Shown here piece by piece: positions 41,664 to 51,132 of a stretch of 56,933 bases of DNA. Source of the DNA: Pedobacter borealis DSM 19626. Lineage in GTDB: Bacteria > Bacteroidota > Bacteroidia > Sphingobacteriales > Sphingobacteriaceae. Numbering within the stretch: position 1 is the first letter of the stretch; every line of letters starts with the position of its first letter. Made by a program: the position numbers and the translations under genes. Under the pieces are notes generated by a model that searched no databases, was not told where the DNA came from, and saw only the letters and a program-made list of their open reading frames with translations. The stretch lies in contig NZ_JAUG01000020.1 of assembly GCF_000708285.2 (NCBI RefSeq), forward strand, positions 1-56,933, written 5' to 3'.

Positions 41664-42401
41664 ATGTTCGGATTATTTAAAAAGAAAAAAATAGCACCCG
41701 AATTTAATTTCTCTGGTATCGGTACAGATATGCATTCGCACATTATTCCAGGGATTGATGATGGTGCACAAACGCTTAAAGATTCTTTCCTTTTGGCCAA
41801 AAAATTTAAAGATCTGGGTTACAAGAAGCTAATCGCTACTCCGCACATCATGGCCGATTATTTTCGAAATACGCCCGATACCATTAACCGTGGATTAGAC
41901 ACGTTAAGAAAAGGTTTACAGGAAATGGAATTCGATCTGGAGGTTGATGCCGCTGCCGAATATTATCTGGATGAAACCTTAGAGAAAAAAATCAGGCAGA
42001 AAGAGGTTTTAACTTTTGGTGATAATTATCTTTTGTTTGAATTATCATATATAAACGCCCCTCAGAACCTGATCGATTTTATAAAGATGATGCAGGATGC
42101 CGGATATAAGCCTGTGTTGGCACATCCTGAACGGTACCCTTACTACTACAATTCTTTCGAAAGCTATCATCAGATCAGAGAAACCGGCTGCCTGTTACAA
42201 ATGAACGGCATTGCTTTAACAGGTTATTATGGCGCTGGTGCAAAAAAAGTAGCAGGAGAAATGGTCGAAAATCATATGGTCGATTTTGTAGGCAGCGATA
42301 TGCACCATTTAAAACACGCTGCAGCGCTCGAAGATAGTCTTAGTACGCCCTTAATGCAACAACTGCTTACTCAGTCTCAATTGAATAACGCATTGCTGTA
42401 G
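41664..42401 (+). CDS. CpsB/YwqE-type tyrosine phosphatase (PHP domain)
   Basis: A 245-residue PHP-fold metal enzyme. Metal ligands are in MHSHIIPGIDDG near residue 22, ATPHIM near 60, LAHPERYP near 154 and GSDMHH near 212. The family dephosphorylates Wzc-type tyrosine kinases that control polysaccharide length. It follows the UDP-sugar genes, so surface polysaccharide control is likely, yet no kinase or polymerase is in the window. It starts 17 bases after the hypothetical gene. Confidence 0.9.
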   Translation: MFGLFKKKKIAPEFNFSGIGTDMHSHIIPGIDDGAQTLKDSFLLAKKFKDLGYKKLIATPHIMADYFRNTPDTINRGLDTLRKGLQEMEFDLEVDAAAEYYLDETLEKKIRQKEVLTFGDNYLLFELSYINAPQNLIDFIKMMQDAGYKPVLAHPERYPYYYNSFESYHQIRETGCLLQMNGIALTGYYGAGAKKVAGEMVENHMVDFVGSDMHHLKHAAALEDSLSTPLMQQLLTQSQLNNALL

Positions 42402-42404
42402 CAG

Positions 42405-42500
42405 GGTTAATTGTTTAAACTGTATAAATTGGTTAACTGTTTTATGAAATATGTTAAGCCAATTGTAGGTTTGCAGTTAACCAGTTTAAACAATTAACCG
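42405..42500. repeat. Long GGTTAATTGTTTAAACTG palindrome between convergent genes
   Basis: GGTTAATTGTTTAAACTG and, after 8 bases, GGTTAACTG face CAGTTAACC and AGTTTAAACAATTAACC in inverted order, about 27 paired bases in all with one 8-base bulge. It sits between the stops of the CpsB-type gene (plus) and the permease gene (minus), where it could end transcription from both sides. Confidence 0.82.
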
Positions 42501-42508
42501 ATTTAACA

Positions 42509-43738
42509 TTACTCATACCTCAAGGCCTCTACAGGATCTAGTTTTGATGCCTTTTTAGCAGGATAATATCCAGATAGGATTCCTACAAATACACATAATA
42601 CAAAACCACCAATAATAAACAACCAGGGAATTAAAAATGCGCCACCCATGGCCAGTGAGATCAGGTTTCCTAAAACTATTCCGAGAAAAATACCTAAAGC
42701 ACCACCCATTAAACAGATTACTACGGCCTCGATCAAGAACTGGCGGCGAATTACCTTCGGGTTTGCGCCGATGGCTTTACGGATACCAATTTCGCGTGTA
42801 CGTTCAGTAACCGAAACGAGCATGATATTCATTAAACCGATTGAAGCTCCAATTAGGGTAATAATTCCGATGGCAACACCACCAATAGCCACAAAAGCCA
42901 GATTTTCGAATAAAGTTTGAGCAATGGCATCACTCTTGGTAATCTCGAAATTATTGGTTTCGTTCACCTTTACCTTGCGGATATTTCTGAATAGTGCAGT
43001 AGATTCGCCAATAATGTTTTCCTGCATCTCATTGCTGGGTACCATTACGGTTATGGTGTAAGATGGATTGGCATTGGCGTTAATCTGTTTGGCTTTTAGC
43101 AAAGGCACATAAACAGCCCTATCGCCGCTAAAGCCCATACTCGATCCTTTTTTCTCCAATATGCCAACAATTTTAAAACGGTTATTACCTACATTGATCA
43201 GTTTGTCTAAAGGATCGGAATCTTTAAATAATTTTTCAACTACTTCGCCACCAACAATACAAACGTTGCTTCCTAGCTGTATTTCAGAAACACTAAAATT
43301 TCTTCCCTGCGATAAATTTAGACCTTGAGAGGCTAAGCCATTTTCGTCTATACCCTGAACATTGATGTTGGGATTGGTTTTTAAACTCCCGTATTTTATA
43401 GTAGAACCACCGCTGGCAAAAACACTTACGGCAACAGTTGCAGGTGTATTCAGACTATCTTTAAATTTAACGGCATCTTCGTAGCGGATGGCCTTAAAAG
43501 GTTTTGGGCGTTTGCCATTTCCAATTCTAATTCCTGTACCGCGGTTTCTGATGGTAAAAGAGTTTGTCCCCATGCTACTAAAAGCATCCGTCATACTTTT
43601 CTTTACAGCATCAAGAGTGGTTAAAATCCCAACCAAAGCCATTAAACCAATGGCAATAATTAAGGCGGTAAGCATAGTACGCAAGCGGTTCGCTTTAATA
43701 GATTCTAATGCCAGTCTGATGTTTTCTCTGTAATTCAT
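42509..43738 (-). CDS. MacB/FtsX-type ABC transporter permease
   Basis: A 409-residue protein with TM1 at about 20-40, a MacB-type periplasmic domain (about 45-270) and three C-terminal helices (about 285-390) with TERTREIGIRKAIGA, the signature loop between helices. FtsX-like permeases carry peptides, lipoproteins or antibiotics out, or act as mechanotransmitters. No cognate ATPase lies next to it. The upstream region holds AAGTATC heptamers. Confidence 0.9.
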   Translation of the reverse strand: MNYRENIRLALESIKANRLRTMLTALIIAIGLMALVGILTTLDAVKKSMTDAFSSMGTNSFTIRNRGTGIRIGNGKRPKPFKAIRYEDAVKFKDSLNTPATVAVSVFASGGSTIKYGSLKTNPNINVQGIDENGLASQGLNLSQGRNFSVSEIQLGSNVCIVGGEVVEKLFKDSDPLDKLINVGNNRFKIVGILEKKGSSMGFSGDRAVYVPLLKAKQINANANPSYTITVMVPSNEMQENIIGESTALFRNIRKVKVNETNNFEITKSDAIAQTLFENLAFVAIGGVAIGIITLIGASIGLMNIMLVSVTERTREIGIRKAIGANPKVIRRQFLIEAVVICLMGGALGIFLGIVLGNLISLAMGGAFLIPWLFIIGGFVLCVFVGILSGYYPAKKASKLDPVEALRYE

Positions 43739-43745
43739 TTATTGT

Positions 43746-43782
43746 AAGTATCAAGTATCGGATCAAGTATTGAGTATCAAGA
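43746..43782. repeat. AAGTATC heptamer array, imperfect
   Basis: AAGTATC AAGTATC, a 5-base interruption, AAGTATT GAGTATC and a partial unit lie just upstream of the permease start on the minus strand. The adjacent sequence has CCTATACC/CCTTCAACC words of another degenerate type. Confidence 0.75.
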
Positions 43783-43889
43783 TGGGCTAACCCTATACCT
43801 TTTGCCTTCAACCTCTCTATGGGTAAAAATAAAAAAAGTCCCGATGTTTAGACAAGGGGACCGCACTATATGTTACAATAATATTTTAT

Positions 43890-44243
43890 TTATGCCGAGA
43901 AACTCGTACCACAACCGCAGGTGCTGGTTGCGTTAGGATTAACGAAAGTAAAACCACGAGAATTTAATCCATCCTGCCAATCGATCATCATGCCCATTAA
44001 GTACATCTGGTGTGCTTTGTTCATAAAAACCTTGATACCATCTATAAAAAATTCCTGATCGCCATCTTTTTTCTGATCAAAACCTAAAACGTAATTCATG
44101 CCAGCACAGCCGCCACCTTCTACGCCAACACGTAATCCGTAATCTTCGCTTATCTCCTGCTGATCCTTTAATTTATATAACTCTTTGGTTGCTCCTTCAG
44201 AAAAAGTAACTGGTGCAAATGCTGTATCAACTGTTGTGCTCAT
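43890..44243 (-). CDS. HesB/IscA family (A-type) iron-sulfur carrier
   Basis: A 117-residue protein with the three conserved Cys: Cys46 in GGGCAGM and Cys109 and Cys111 in TCGCGTSF at the C-terminus. A-type carriers hold or pass Fe-S clusters to apo-enzymes such as IspH and RlmD. It is a single gene, with TATATTTG (minus strand, 44266-44273) as a likely promoter. ErpA, IscA and SufA cannot be distinguished here. Confidence 0.93.
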   Translation of the reverse strand: MSTTVDTAFAPVTFSEGATKELYKLKDQQEISEDYGLRVGVEGGGCAGMNYVLGFDQKKDGDQEFFIDGIKVFMNKAHQMYLMGMMIDWQDGLNSRGFTFVNPNATSTCGCGTSFSA

Positions 44244-44265
44244 GTTATTTAAATTTTATCTGTTA

Positions 44266-44273
44266 CAAATATA
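44266..44273 (-). promoter_or_regulatory. -7 element of the A-type carrier gene
   Basis: Read on the minus strand, TATATTTG matches TAnnTTTG and lies 22 bases upstream of the ATG. Confidence 0.5.
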
Positions 44274-44335
44274 AATAATAATGCACATTTTTGCTTTTAA
44301 GGGGCCGTTAATATTACCGTAATTAAACACTACTT

Positions 44336-44866
44336 ATGAATACCCAACAAATTTTAGTTGATATAGTGATCTTATTTGCAGGCATTTTCTCTGCACTAAT
44401 GGCTGTTTATTATATTTTAAAGAGCGATATCCAGCGTTTCTTTAACTTAAAAACCATCGAGTTGAACAAAGAAAGCCGGGCGCATATTTTGCCTTTGCGC
44501 TTGCAGGCTCACGAGCGTTTAATCCTATTTATCGATCGTATTAACCCTGCAAATTTGCTTGTTCGCCTGCATCAGCAAGGAATTGCCATTGCTACGCTGC
44601 AAGCAGGTATTTTAAATGAAATCCGCTCAGAGTACCAACATAATATTACCCAACAGTTGTATGTAGATAGTGTAACCTGGGTTGTGGTGCGTAAATTGAA
44701 AGATGATACGATTGCCATGATTAACAATGCAGTACAAGGTTTACCTGCTGATGCAAATGGAATTGAGTTGAGTAAAGCAATTTTACAGCACATGGCCAGT
44801 ATTGATGAAAATCCTTACGATTTAACCATCGAACTGATCAAAAAGGATATTCATCAACTTTTTTGA
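44336..44866 (+). CDS. Hypothetical membrane-anchored protein
   Basis: A 176-residue protein with one N-terminal transmembrane helix (about 8-28), then a helical cytoplasmic domain (QRFFNLKTIELNKESRAHIL, LPLRLQAHERLILFIDRI). The style matches a Bacteroidota family of unknown function often found near methylmalonyl-CoA mutase or mutase-like genes. No catalytic motif is seen. It is divergent from the A-type carrier gene and co-directional with the mutase gene, 125 bases later. Confidence 0.75.
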   Translation: MNTQQILVDIVILFAGIFSALMAVYYILKSDIQRFFNLKTIELNKESRAHILPLRLQAHERLILFIDRINPANLLVRLHQQGIAIATLQAGILNEIRSEYQHNITQQLYVDSVTWVVVRKLKDDTIAMINNAVQGLPADANGIELSKAILQHMASIDENPYDLTIELIKKDIHQLF

Positions 44867-44877
44867 TAAGGTTAATA

Positions 44878-44935
44878 GTTTCAGTTGGTTAACTGAAATA
44901 TGCACAGTTAACCAATTAACCAGTTTCAACAGTTA
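44878..44935. repeat. GTTGGTTAACTG palindrome
   Basis: CAGTTGGTTAACTG and CAGTTAACCAATTAACCAG are inverted around AAATATGCA. It is related to 12143-12380 and 42405-42500 and lies upstream of the mutase gene. Confidence 0.65.
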
Positions 44936-44991
44936 AGCAACTTCGCCGGACTAATGAACCAATGACCATTGAACTAATAAACTAACCGATT

Positions 44992-46539
44992 ATGAGCGAA
45001 AAAAAGTACACCACCACTTCGGGTATTGAAATAAAAGCGCTGTATACCGAAGCGAAGCCAATGGAAGAGCTGCCTGGAGAATTTCCTTTTACCAGGGGAA
45101 TCCAGAAGGATATGTACCGCGGTCGCTTGTGGACGATGAGGCAGTATGCTGGTTTTTCAACTGCTGAAGAGTCAAACAAGCGTTATCATTATCTATTGGC
45201 TCAGGGAACAACGGGGCTATCTGTTGCTTTTGATCTTCCAACGCAAATTGGTTATGATTCTGATCATGAAATGGCCGATGGAGAGGTGGGCAAGGTGGGG
45301 GTGGCTATCGATTCGTTAAAGGATATTGAAATTTTATTTGATGGTATTGAGCTGAAAGACATCACCACTTCGATGACGATTAATGCTACTGCTTCAATTT
45401 TATTGGCCATGTATATTGCGCTGGCTAAAAAACAAGGTGCAGATTTAAAACAAATTTCGGGGACGATACAGAACGATATTTTAAAAGAATATGCTGCAAG
45501 AGGCACATATATCTATCCGCCAAAGCAATCGATGCGTTTAATTACCGATATTTTTGAGTTCTGTAGCAATGAAGTACCGAAATGGAATACCATTTCTATA
45601 TCTGGCTACCACATTCGAGAGGCTGGATCTACCGCTGTGCAAGAACTTGCTTTTACATTGGCTAATGGCAAAACCTATCTAAAAGCCGCTTTAGATAAAG
45701 GTTTAGATATTAATGTATTTGCGAAGCGGTTATCGTTCTTCTTCAATTGCCATAATAATTTCTTTGAAGAAATAGCGAAATTTAGGGCCGCAAGGCGGAT
45801 GTGGGCAAAAATTACCAAAGATTTGGGTGCCACAGACGAAAAAGCACAGATGTTAAGGTTTCATACCCAAACAGGAGGCTCAACTTTAACGGCGCAACAA
45901 CCTTTAAACAATGTAATCAGGGTAAGCAATCAGGCTATGGCTGCCGTTCTTGGCGGAACCCAATCCTTACATACCAATGGTTATGATGAAGCACTTTCGC
46001 TTCCAACCGAATCGGCTGCAAAAATTGCTTTACGTACCCAGCAGATCATTGCCTTCGAAAGCGGCGTTACCGACACCGTAGATCCATTGGCTGGATCGTT
46101 CTTTGTAGAAAGTTTGACCGATGAAGTAGAAGCTGCTGCCTGGGCTTATATCGACCGGATAGATGAAATGGGTGGCTCGGTTAATGCCATCGAAAGCAAC
46201 TATATGCAAAATGAGATTGCTGATGCAGCTTACCAGTATCAAAAAGAAATCGAAAATGGCGAAAGAATCTCCGTAGGTGTAAATAAATTTACCCAGGAAG
46301 AAGAAGGCCTTACAGAGGTTTTTAATATTGATGATTCAATCCGCAAACTGCAATCTGAAAAATTAGAATATTTAAAAGCAACCCGCGATGGAGATGCTGT
46401 AGAAAAGGCATTGCAAAAGTTGAATGAAGCTGCTAAAGGCGAGAAAAATTTGATGCCGTTGATTATAGATGCCGTTGAAAAATATGCTACACTCGGCGAA
46501 ATTGCAGATGTGTTTAGACGGACTTTTGGCGTTTATTGA
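44992..46539 (+). CDS. Methylmalonyl-CoA mutase family, catalytic (large) subunit
   Basis: A 515-residue acyl-CoA mutase domain. [20 protein letters not shown] (about 34-53) and [17 protein letters not shown] (about 290) are family landmarks, and [20 protein letters not shown] is the substrate end. There is no C-terminal cobalamin-binding domain (DxHxxG), so a separate small B12 subunit is needed and is not in the window. The reaction isomerises methylmalonyl-CoA and succinyl-CoA or a similar acyl-CoA; close relatives act on isobutyryl-CoA or ethylmalonyl-CoA, so the substrate is not fixed. Confidence 0.92.
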   Translation: MSEKKYTTTSGIEIKALYTEAKPMEELPGEFPFTRGIQKDMYRGRLWTMRQYAGFSTAEESNKRYHYLLAQGTTGLSVAFDLPTQIGYDSDHEMADGEVGKVGVAIDSLKDIEILFDGIELKDITTSMTINATASILLAMYIALAKKQGADLKQISGTIQNDILKEYAARGTYIYPPKQSMRLITDIFEFCSNEVPKWNTISISGYHIREAGSTAVQELAFTLANGKTYLKAALDKGLDINVFAKRLSFFFNCHNNFFEEIAKFRAARRMWAKITKDLGATDEKAQMLRFHTQTGGSTLTAQQPLNNVIRVSNQAMAAVLGGTQSLHTNGYDEALSLPTESAAKIALRTQQIIAFESGVTDTVDPLAGSFFVESLTDEVEAAAWAYIDRIDEMGGSVNAIESNYMQNEIADAAYQYQKEIENGERISVGVNKFTQEEEGLTEVFNIDDSIRKLQSEKLEYLKATRDGDAVEKALQKLNEAAKGEKNLMPLIIDAVEKYATLGEIADVFRRTFGVY

Positions 46540-47080
46540 TAAACTTAACCTTCGTGGTTTTTGCGCTTTATTTCAGGATAAAATTAAAGGGATTCTGCTT
46601 TTAATTAAGTCTTGATAAAATGAACGAATATTTTGTTCATTGATCCTAAAATAATGAGTTAAGCTGTCGTAAAATTCATACAACAATAAGGCGAAATGAA
46701 ATAATCTAATATTAATTTAAACGATCTGCTTAAATTAATATTAATTTATTTATCTTATGGCTTTGATTCTCAGTTTATTCGAGATTAAAAAAGACTAAAA
46801 CGCGTAACTAGTGCCTAAAATGGCTTAGATTTTGCTTTTTCAACAGCTATTCGAAGTGATGGGGATGTATTGATGTTAAATTATGATTAATGTGGATAAC
46901 CAGTGTTAACAAATAGTTATCAACATAAAAAATTGAGGTTAAGCGGGCTACTATATTCCTTATCAGTGCGTTACGATTTATTTGAAATTTTTGTTTAAAA
47001 TGTTGATAATTTTCTCAATATTCGTAGTCCCTAAACGGACCATCCCTTTAATTCGAATAGGCACTGTAAACCAATAAATT
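46540..47080. other. Putative replication origin region upstream of dnaA
   Basis: 541 A/T-rich bases without a gene. TGTGGATAA (46891-46899) is a perfect DnaA box on the minus strand; TTATCAACA (46917-46925) and TGTTGATAA (47001-47009) are close variants. AT-rich runs such as TTAATATTAATTTATTTATC (46730-46750) could be the unwinding region. dnaA follows directly. This is sequence-level evidence only; the GC-skew switch was not computed. Confidence 0.55.
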
Positions 47081-48523
47081 ATGGAAATCGCAATGGAAAA
47101 AACTTGTACAGAAGTATGGAAGAACTGTCTTCAAATTATTAAGGATAACATTCCGAGCCAAAGTTTCAAAACTTGGTTCGAGCCAATAACAGCCCTTAAA
47201 TTGGAAGGTAAGGTTTTAACTATACAGGTGCCAAGTTTGTTCTTTTACGAATGGCTTGAAGAACATTATGTAGGCTTGCTTCGCAAGACTGTAAAAAAAC
47301 AACTTGGAGAGGATGGCAGGTTGGAATATAACATCGTTGTAGATAAATCATCAAACAGCGGTAATCCTTATACTACCAATATGCCCTCAAATGGAAATGG
47401 AGCGGAGGCAAAGGTACAATCGATGCCGATTCCGGTTTCCATTAATAAGGATATTAAAAACCCATTTATTATCCCTGGATTAAAAAAATTAAATGTTGAT
47501 CCACAATTAAACTCTAACTATACTTTCGAAAATTATATTGAGGGAGATTGCAACCGCTTGGCGCGTTCTGCAGGTTACGCTGTAGCTGCTAAACCAGGAG
47601 GTACATCTTTTAACCCGCTAATGATTTACGGTGGAGTAGGCTTGGGTAAAACACACTTGGCTCAAGCGATCGGTAACGAGATTAAACGCAGCATGCCAGA
47701 TAAGTTGGTGATCTATGTAAGCTGTGAGAAATTCTGCCAGCAGTTTGTAGATTCATTAAAAAACAACACCATTAACGATTTCGTTAATTTTTATCAGGCA
47801 ATGGATGTGATCATTATGGATGATGTACACAACTTTGCTGGTAAAGAAAAAACACAGGATATTTTCTTCCATATTTTCAATCACCTTCACCAATCGGGCA
47901 AACAGGTAATCTTAACATCTGATAAAGCACCGAAAGATTTAGCTGGTTTGGAAGAGCGTTTGTTAAGCCGTTTCAAATGGGGTTTATCTGCAGATTTACA
48001 GATTCCTGATCTGGAAACACGTATTGCCATTTTAAGAAAGAAAATGTATGCTGATGGTATTGAGTTACCAGGAGAGGTGGTAGAATATGTTGCACATAAC
48101 ATTGATAACAATGTGCGTGAGTTAGAGGGGGCTATGGTATCTCTGTTGGCACAAGCTACATTGAATAAAAAAGAAATTGATTTAGCCCTTGCTAAGCAAA
48201 TGTTAAAAAACTTCATTAAAAATACTTCTAAAGAAATTTCAATGGAGTACATCCAGAAATTGGTTTGCGAGTATTTTGAGGTTCCTGTTGATATGGTTAA
48301 ATCGCAAACACGTAAACGAGAAATTGTTCAGGCACGTCAGATTTCGATGTACCTTTCTAAAAGTCATACTAAATCATCGTTGAAAACAATTGGTGCTTTC
48401 TTCGGTGGCCGCGATCACAGTACCGTAATTTATGCTTGCCAAACTGTAGAAGATTTAATCGATACCGATAAAAAGTTTAAAGCTTACGTACACGATATCC
48501 AAAAGAAATTAAAAATGAGCTAA
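47081..48523 (+). CDS. dnaA: Chromosomal replication initiator DnaA
   Basis: A 480-residue initiator with all four domains: N-terminal helicase-interaction region (about 1-90), a linker rich in Asn/Ser, the AAA+ domain with Walker A GGVGLGKTH (184-192) and Walker B IIMDDVHNF near 246, and the C-terminal DNA-binding domain with GGRDHSTVIYACQ near 441. It oligomerises at DnaA boxes and melts oriC. Two ATGs (47081, 47093) could be the start; both give a normal N-terminus. A strong terminator follows. Confidence 0.98.
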   Translation: MEIAMEKTCTEVWKNCLQIIKDNIPSQSFKTWFEPITALKLEGKVLTIQVPSLFFYEWLEEHYVGLLRKTVKKQLGEDGRLEYNIVVDKSSNSGNPYTTNMPSNGNGAEAKVQSMPIPVSINKDIKNPFIIPGLKKLNVDPQLNSNYTFENYIEGDCNRLARSAGYAVAAKPGGTSFNPLMIYGGVGLGKTHLAQAIGNEIKRSMPDKLVIYVSCEKFCQQFVDSLKNNTINDFVNFYQAMDVIIMDDVHNFAGKEKTQDIFFHIFNHLHQSGKQVILTSDKAPKDLAGLEERLLSRFKWGLSADLQIPDLETRIAILRKKMYADGIELPGEVVEYVAHNIDNNVRELEGAMVSLLAQATLNKKEIDLALAKQMLKNFIKNTSKEISMEYIQKLVCEYFEVPVDMVKSQTRKREIVQARQISMYLSKSHTKSSLKTIGAFFGGRDHSTVIYACQTVEDLIDTDKKFKAYVHDIQKKLKMS

Positions 48524-48598
48524 ACTAAGTTCAGAACTGAAAGGTAGAAGGGGTTAAATAAAATCTTTCGTTCATGTTCAAAAGTTTATGCAAAAAAC

Positions 48599-48636
48599 AA
48601 AGGGGCTGTCCGAAAAGGTCTAACAGCCCCTTTTTT
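48599..48636 (+). terminator. Rho-independent terminator after dnaA
   Basis: A 10-bp stem (AAGGGGCTGT with ACAGCCCCTT) encloses a 13-base loop and continues into six Ts. The left part overlaps the inverted end described at 48602-48710. Confidence 0.85.
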
Positions 48637-48710
48637 ATTCGGGTACCTGATGGAGAAATTTTTCATACAGCCGATTCTCAGACGTAAGATTTTCCTTTTT
48701 GGACACCCTC
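48602..48710. mobile_element. Possible MITE or IS-end remnant of about 109 bp
   Basis: GGGGCTGTCCGAAAAGG (left) and CCTTTTTGGACACCCTC (right) are inverted copies at 14 of 17 positions. Ends of this GGGGCTGTCC kind are common among insertion sequences. No transposase remains between them, and the interior is 75 bases. The left end doubles as part of the dnaA terminator. Target duplications are not evident. Confidence 0.45.
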
Positions 48711-48736
48711 TTCGTTTTGATGTGTTTTTTAAAAAA

Positions 48737-49285
48737 TTAAAGTTTTTCCACTTCAGCTAAGCCATATAATAAGGCCGCAACATGTAATGCCTGGGGTATT
48801 TTATTGTCTTTTATCAGTTGCTTTACTTCCTCAACAGTATATTCTTCAACATTTAATATTTCATGTTCATCTAAATGCTGTTCATGTGTTTTAATACCAC
48901 CTGTTAAGAAGTAGGTGAAGGTTTTGTTGTTTGATGTTGCCGGATTAGGGTAAAGCTCGGCAATAAGTTTGCAGGTTTTAAAACTGTAACCTGTTTCTTC
49001 TAGGAGTTCACGTTTAACTGCAAACTCCGGCGCTTCATCGCCATCAATTACACCACCTGGAACCTCGAGTGAAACAATATGAGCTGCATGGCGGTACTGG
49101 CGCACCATGATTATTTTTCCTGCTTCTGTTAATGCAATTGCATTAACCCAGTTTGGATACTCTAAAACATAATAGTCGTCTTTTATAATACCATCAGGAA
49201 GCTTAACTTCGTCTACCCGTAAGGTAGCCCACTTTTCTCTTACTAAATATTTAGAGGCAATTCTCTGCCACTTTTCTATAATCAT
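48737..49285 (-). CDS. Nudix hydrolase
   Basis: A 182-residue hydrolase of nucleoside diphosphate derivatives. The Nudix box is complete: GVIDGDEAPEFAVKRELLEE followed by TGY, near residue 77 to 99, with all metal-binding Glu residues. The form resembles ADP-ribose or ADP-sugar pyrophosphatases. The substrate cannot be stated. The protein lies downstream of dnaA in opposite orientation. Confidence 0.92.
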   Translation of the reverse strand: MIIEKWQRIASKYLVREKWATLRVDEVKLPDGIIKDDYYVLEYPNWVNAIALTEAGKIIMVRQYRHAAHIVSLEVPGGVIDGDEAPEFAVKRELLEETGYSFKTCKLIAELYPNPATSNNKTFTYFLTGGIKTHEQHLDEHEILNVEEYTVEEVKQLIKDNKIPQALHVAALLYGLAEVEKL

Positions 49286-49324
49286 CTATTTACATTGTTT
49301 TGTTTAGTGCCATGCGCGTGGCGT

Positions 49325-49714
49325 TTAGCGCAAATACTGTTGTATCGTTTTCTGACGGTGCAAGTTTACCAAATGTACGATCTTGTGCCGATCTGACAGG
49401 TATTGATAGACTAAATTCAGTTTTGGCGCGAACATTTGGTTTCTATCAGGACTTGTACCTAATTCGTAATATAAGAATTCGCTGAGCGAGTCGAGTTTTT
49501 CGGGAGGGAGGTTGCCTTCGGCTAACCAATTTTCAAAAACCGAAAGATCTTCATTTTCCAGAATTTCTTTTGGCAATTGAAAGCCGCCTTCCATGGTTTC
49601 GTCAAAAAGTTGATTGGCCTCGGCCAGCTTGCCTTCTAACTTTAAGCCCATAATACGGGCCAAAACCTGTGCAAGTTTCTGTATTTCTGCTGTGATTAAA
49701 TCTCTTCTGTACAT
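49325..49714 (-). CDS. Hypothetical small soluble protein
   Basis: A 129-residue, helical, acidic protein beginning MYRRDLITAEIQKLAQVLAR, with LENEDLSVFENWLAEGNLPP in the middle and HLVNLHRQKTIQQYLR at the end. The pattern recalls tetratricopeptide-like helical pairs, but no motif is conserved enough to assign. It lies 39 bases from the Nudix start on the same strand, so the two may be cotranscribed. Confidence 0.7.
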   Translation of the reverse strand: MYRRDLITAEIQKLAQVLARIMGLKLEGKLAEANQLFDETMEGGFQLPKEILENEDLSVFENWLAEGNLPPEKLDSLSEFLYYELGTSPDRNQMFAPKLNLVYQYLSDRHKIVHLVNLHRQKTIQQYLR

Positions 49715-49777
49715 TATTGTCGTAATGTTTTAATCTGTTGGAAAGTTGTAACGTTCAAAAAGGAACAGATTCTAACT

Positions 49778-50602
<825 letters not shown>

Positions 50603-50605
50603 CGC

Positions 50606-51049
50606 TTATTTCTGCTCTAGATTGTCCATAAAAACGATATCATTTGGCAATTCATTAATGTCGCCTTTTTGAGGAGGGAAGAACAGGGCTAGTTTTTCTC
50701 CGGCCAATGCTACGCCCGCAATAATGCCATCAGCTAAATTGCCTTTTGCAAAGTGTGCAGTCATCGCTATTTTGGCTGTTTCCCAAAAATTTTCTGGGAC
50801 TACCTGGTTAATACCTACATCACCAATAATGGCAAACTTATGATCGGCATGCGCCAGGTAAATCAGTACCCCATTTCTTTTGGCTGTTTTGTCCATATCC
50901 AGCTTGGTAAAATACTCGATAGCTTTTTCGTATGGGTCACCCGCGCAGTGTTTGTCAATAGCAATCCTAATTTCTCCAGATGTTGCTCTTTCTGCATCTG
51001 AGATCGCGTTTGCTATTTTTTCTTGTTCAATATCTGAAAATAACGACAT
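50606..51049 (-). CDS. TPM-domain protein
   Basis: A 147-residue TPM-domain protein without a signal peptide. ISDAERATSGEIRIAIDKHC, then KRNGVLIYLAHADHKFAIIG and DVGINQVVPENFW, are the characteristic beta-alpha pieces. Second of the LemA-TPM-TPM set, transcribed after lemA (83-base gap) and 3 bases before the exported TPM gene. The three likely work together at the membrane. Confidence 0.9.
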   Translation of the reverse strand: MSLFSDIEQEKIANAISDAERATSGEIRIAIDKHCAGDPYEKAIEYFTKLDMDKTAKRNGVLIYLAHADHKFAIIGDVGINQVVPENFWETAKIAMTAHFAKGNLADGIIAGVALAGEKLALFFPPQKGDINELPNDIVFMDNLEQK

Positions 51050-51132
51050 GTGTTTATTTTGTATGAAGTAAAAAGGGTAATAAATGCTTAATTAATAAAC
51101 ATTCACTACCCTTATATATTGTGTTAAGAATA

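Noticed and set aside
46540..47080. tRNA or structured RNA gene upstream of dnaA
   Set aside because: No T-loop or cloverleaf pattern was found; the region looks like an AT-rich origin.
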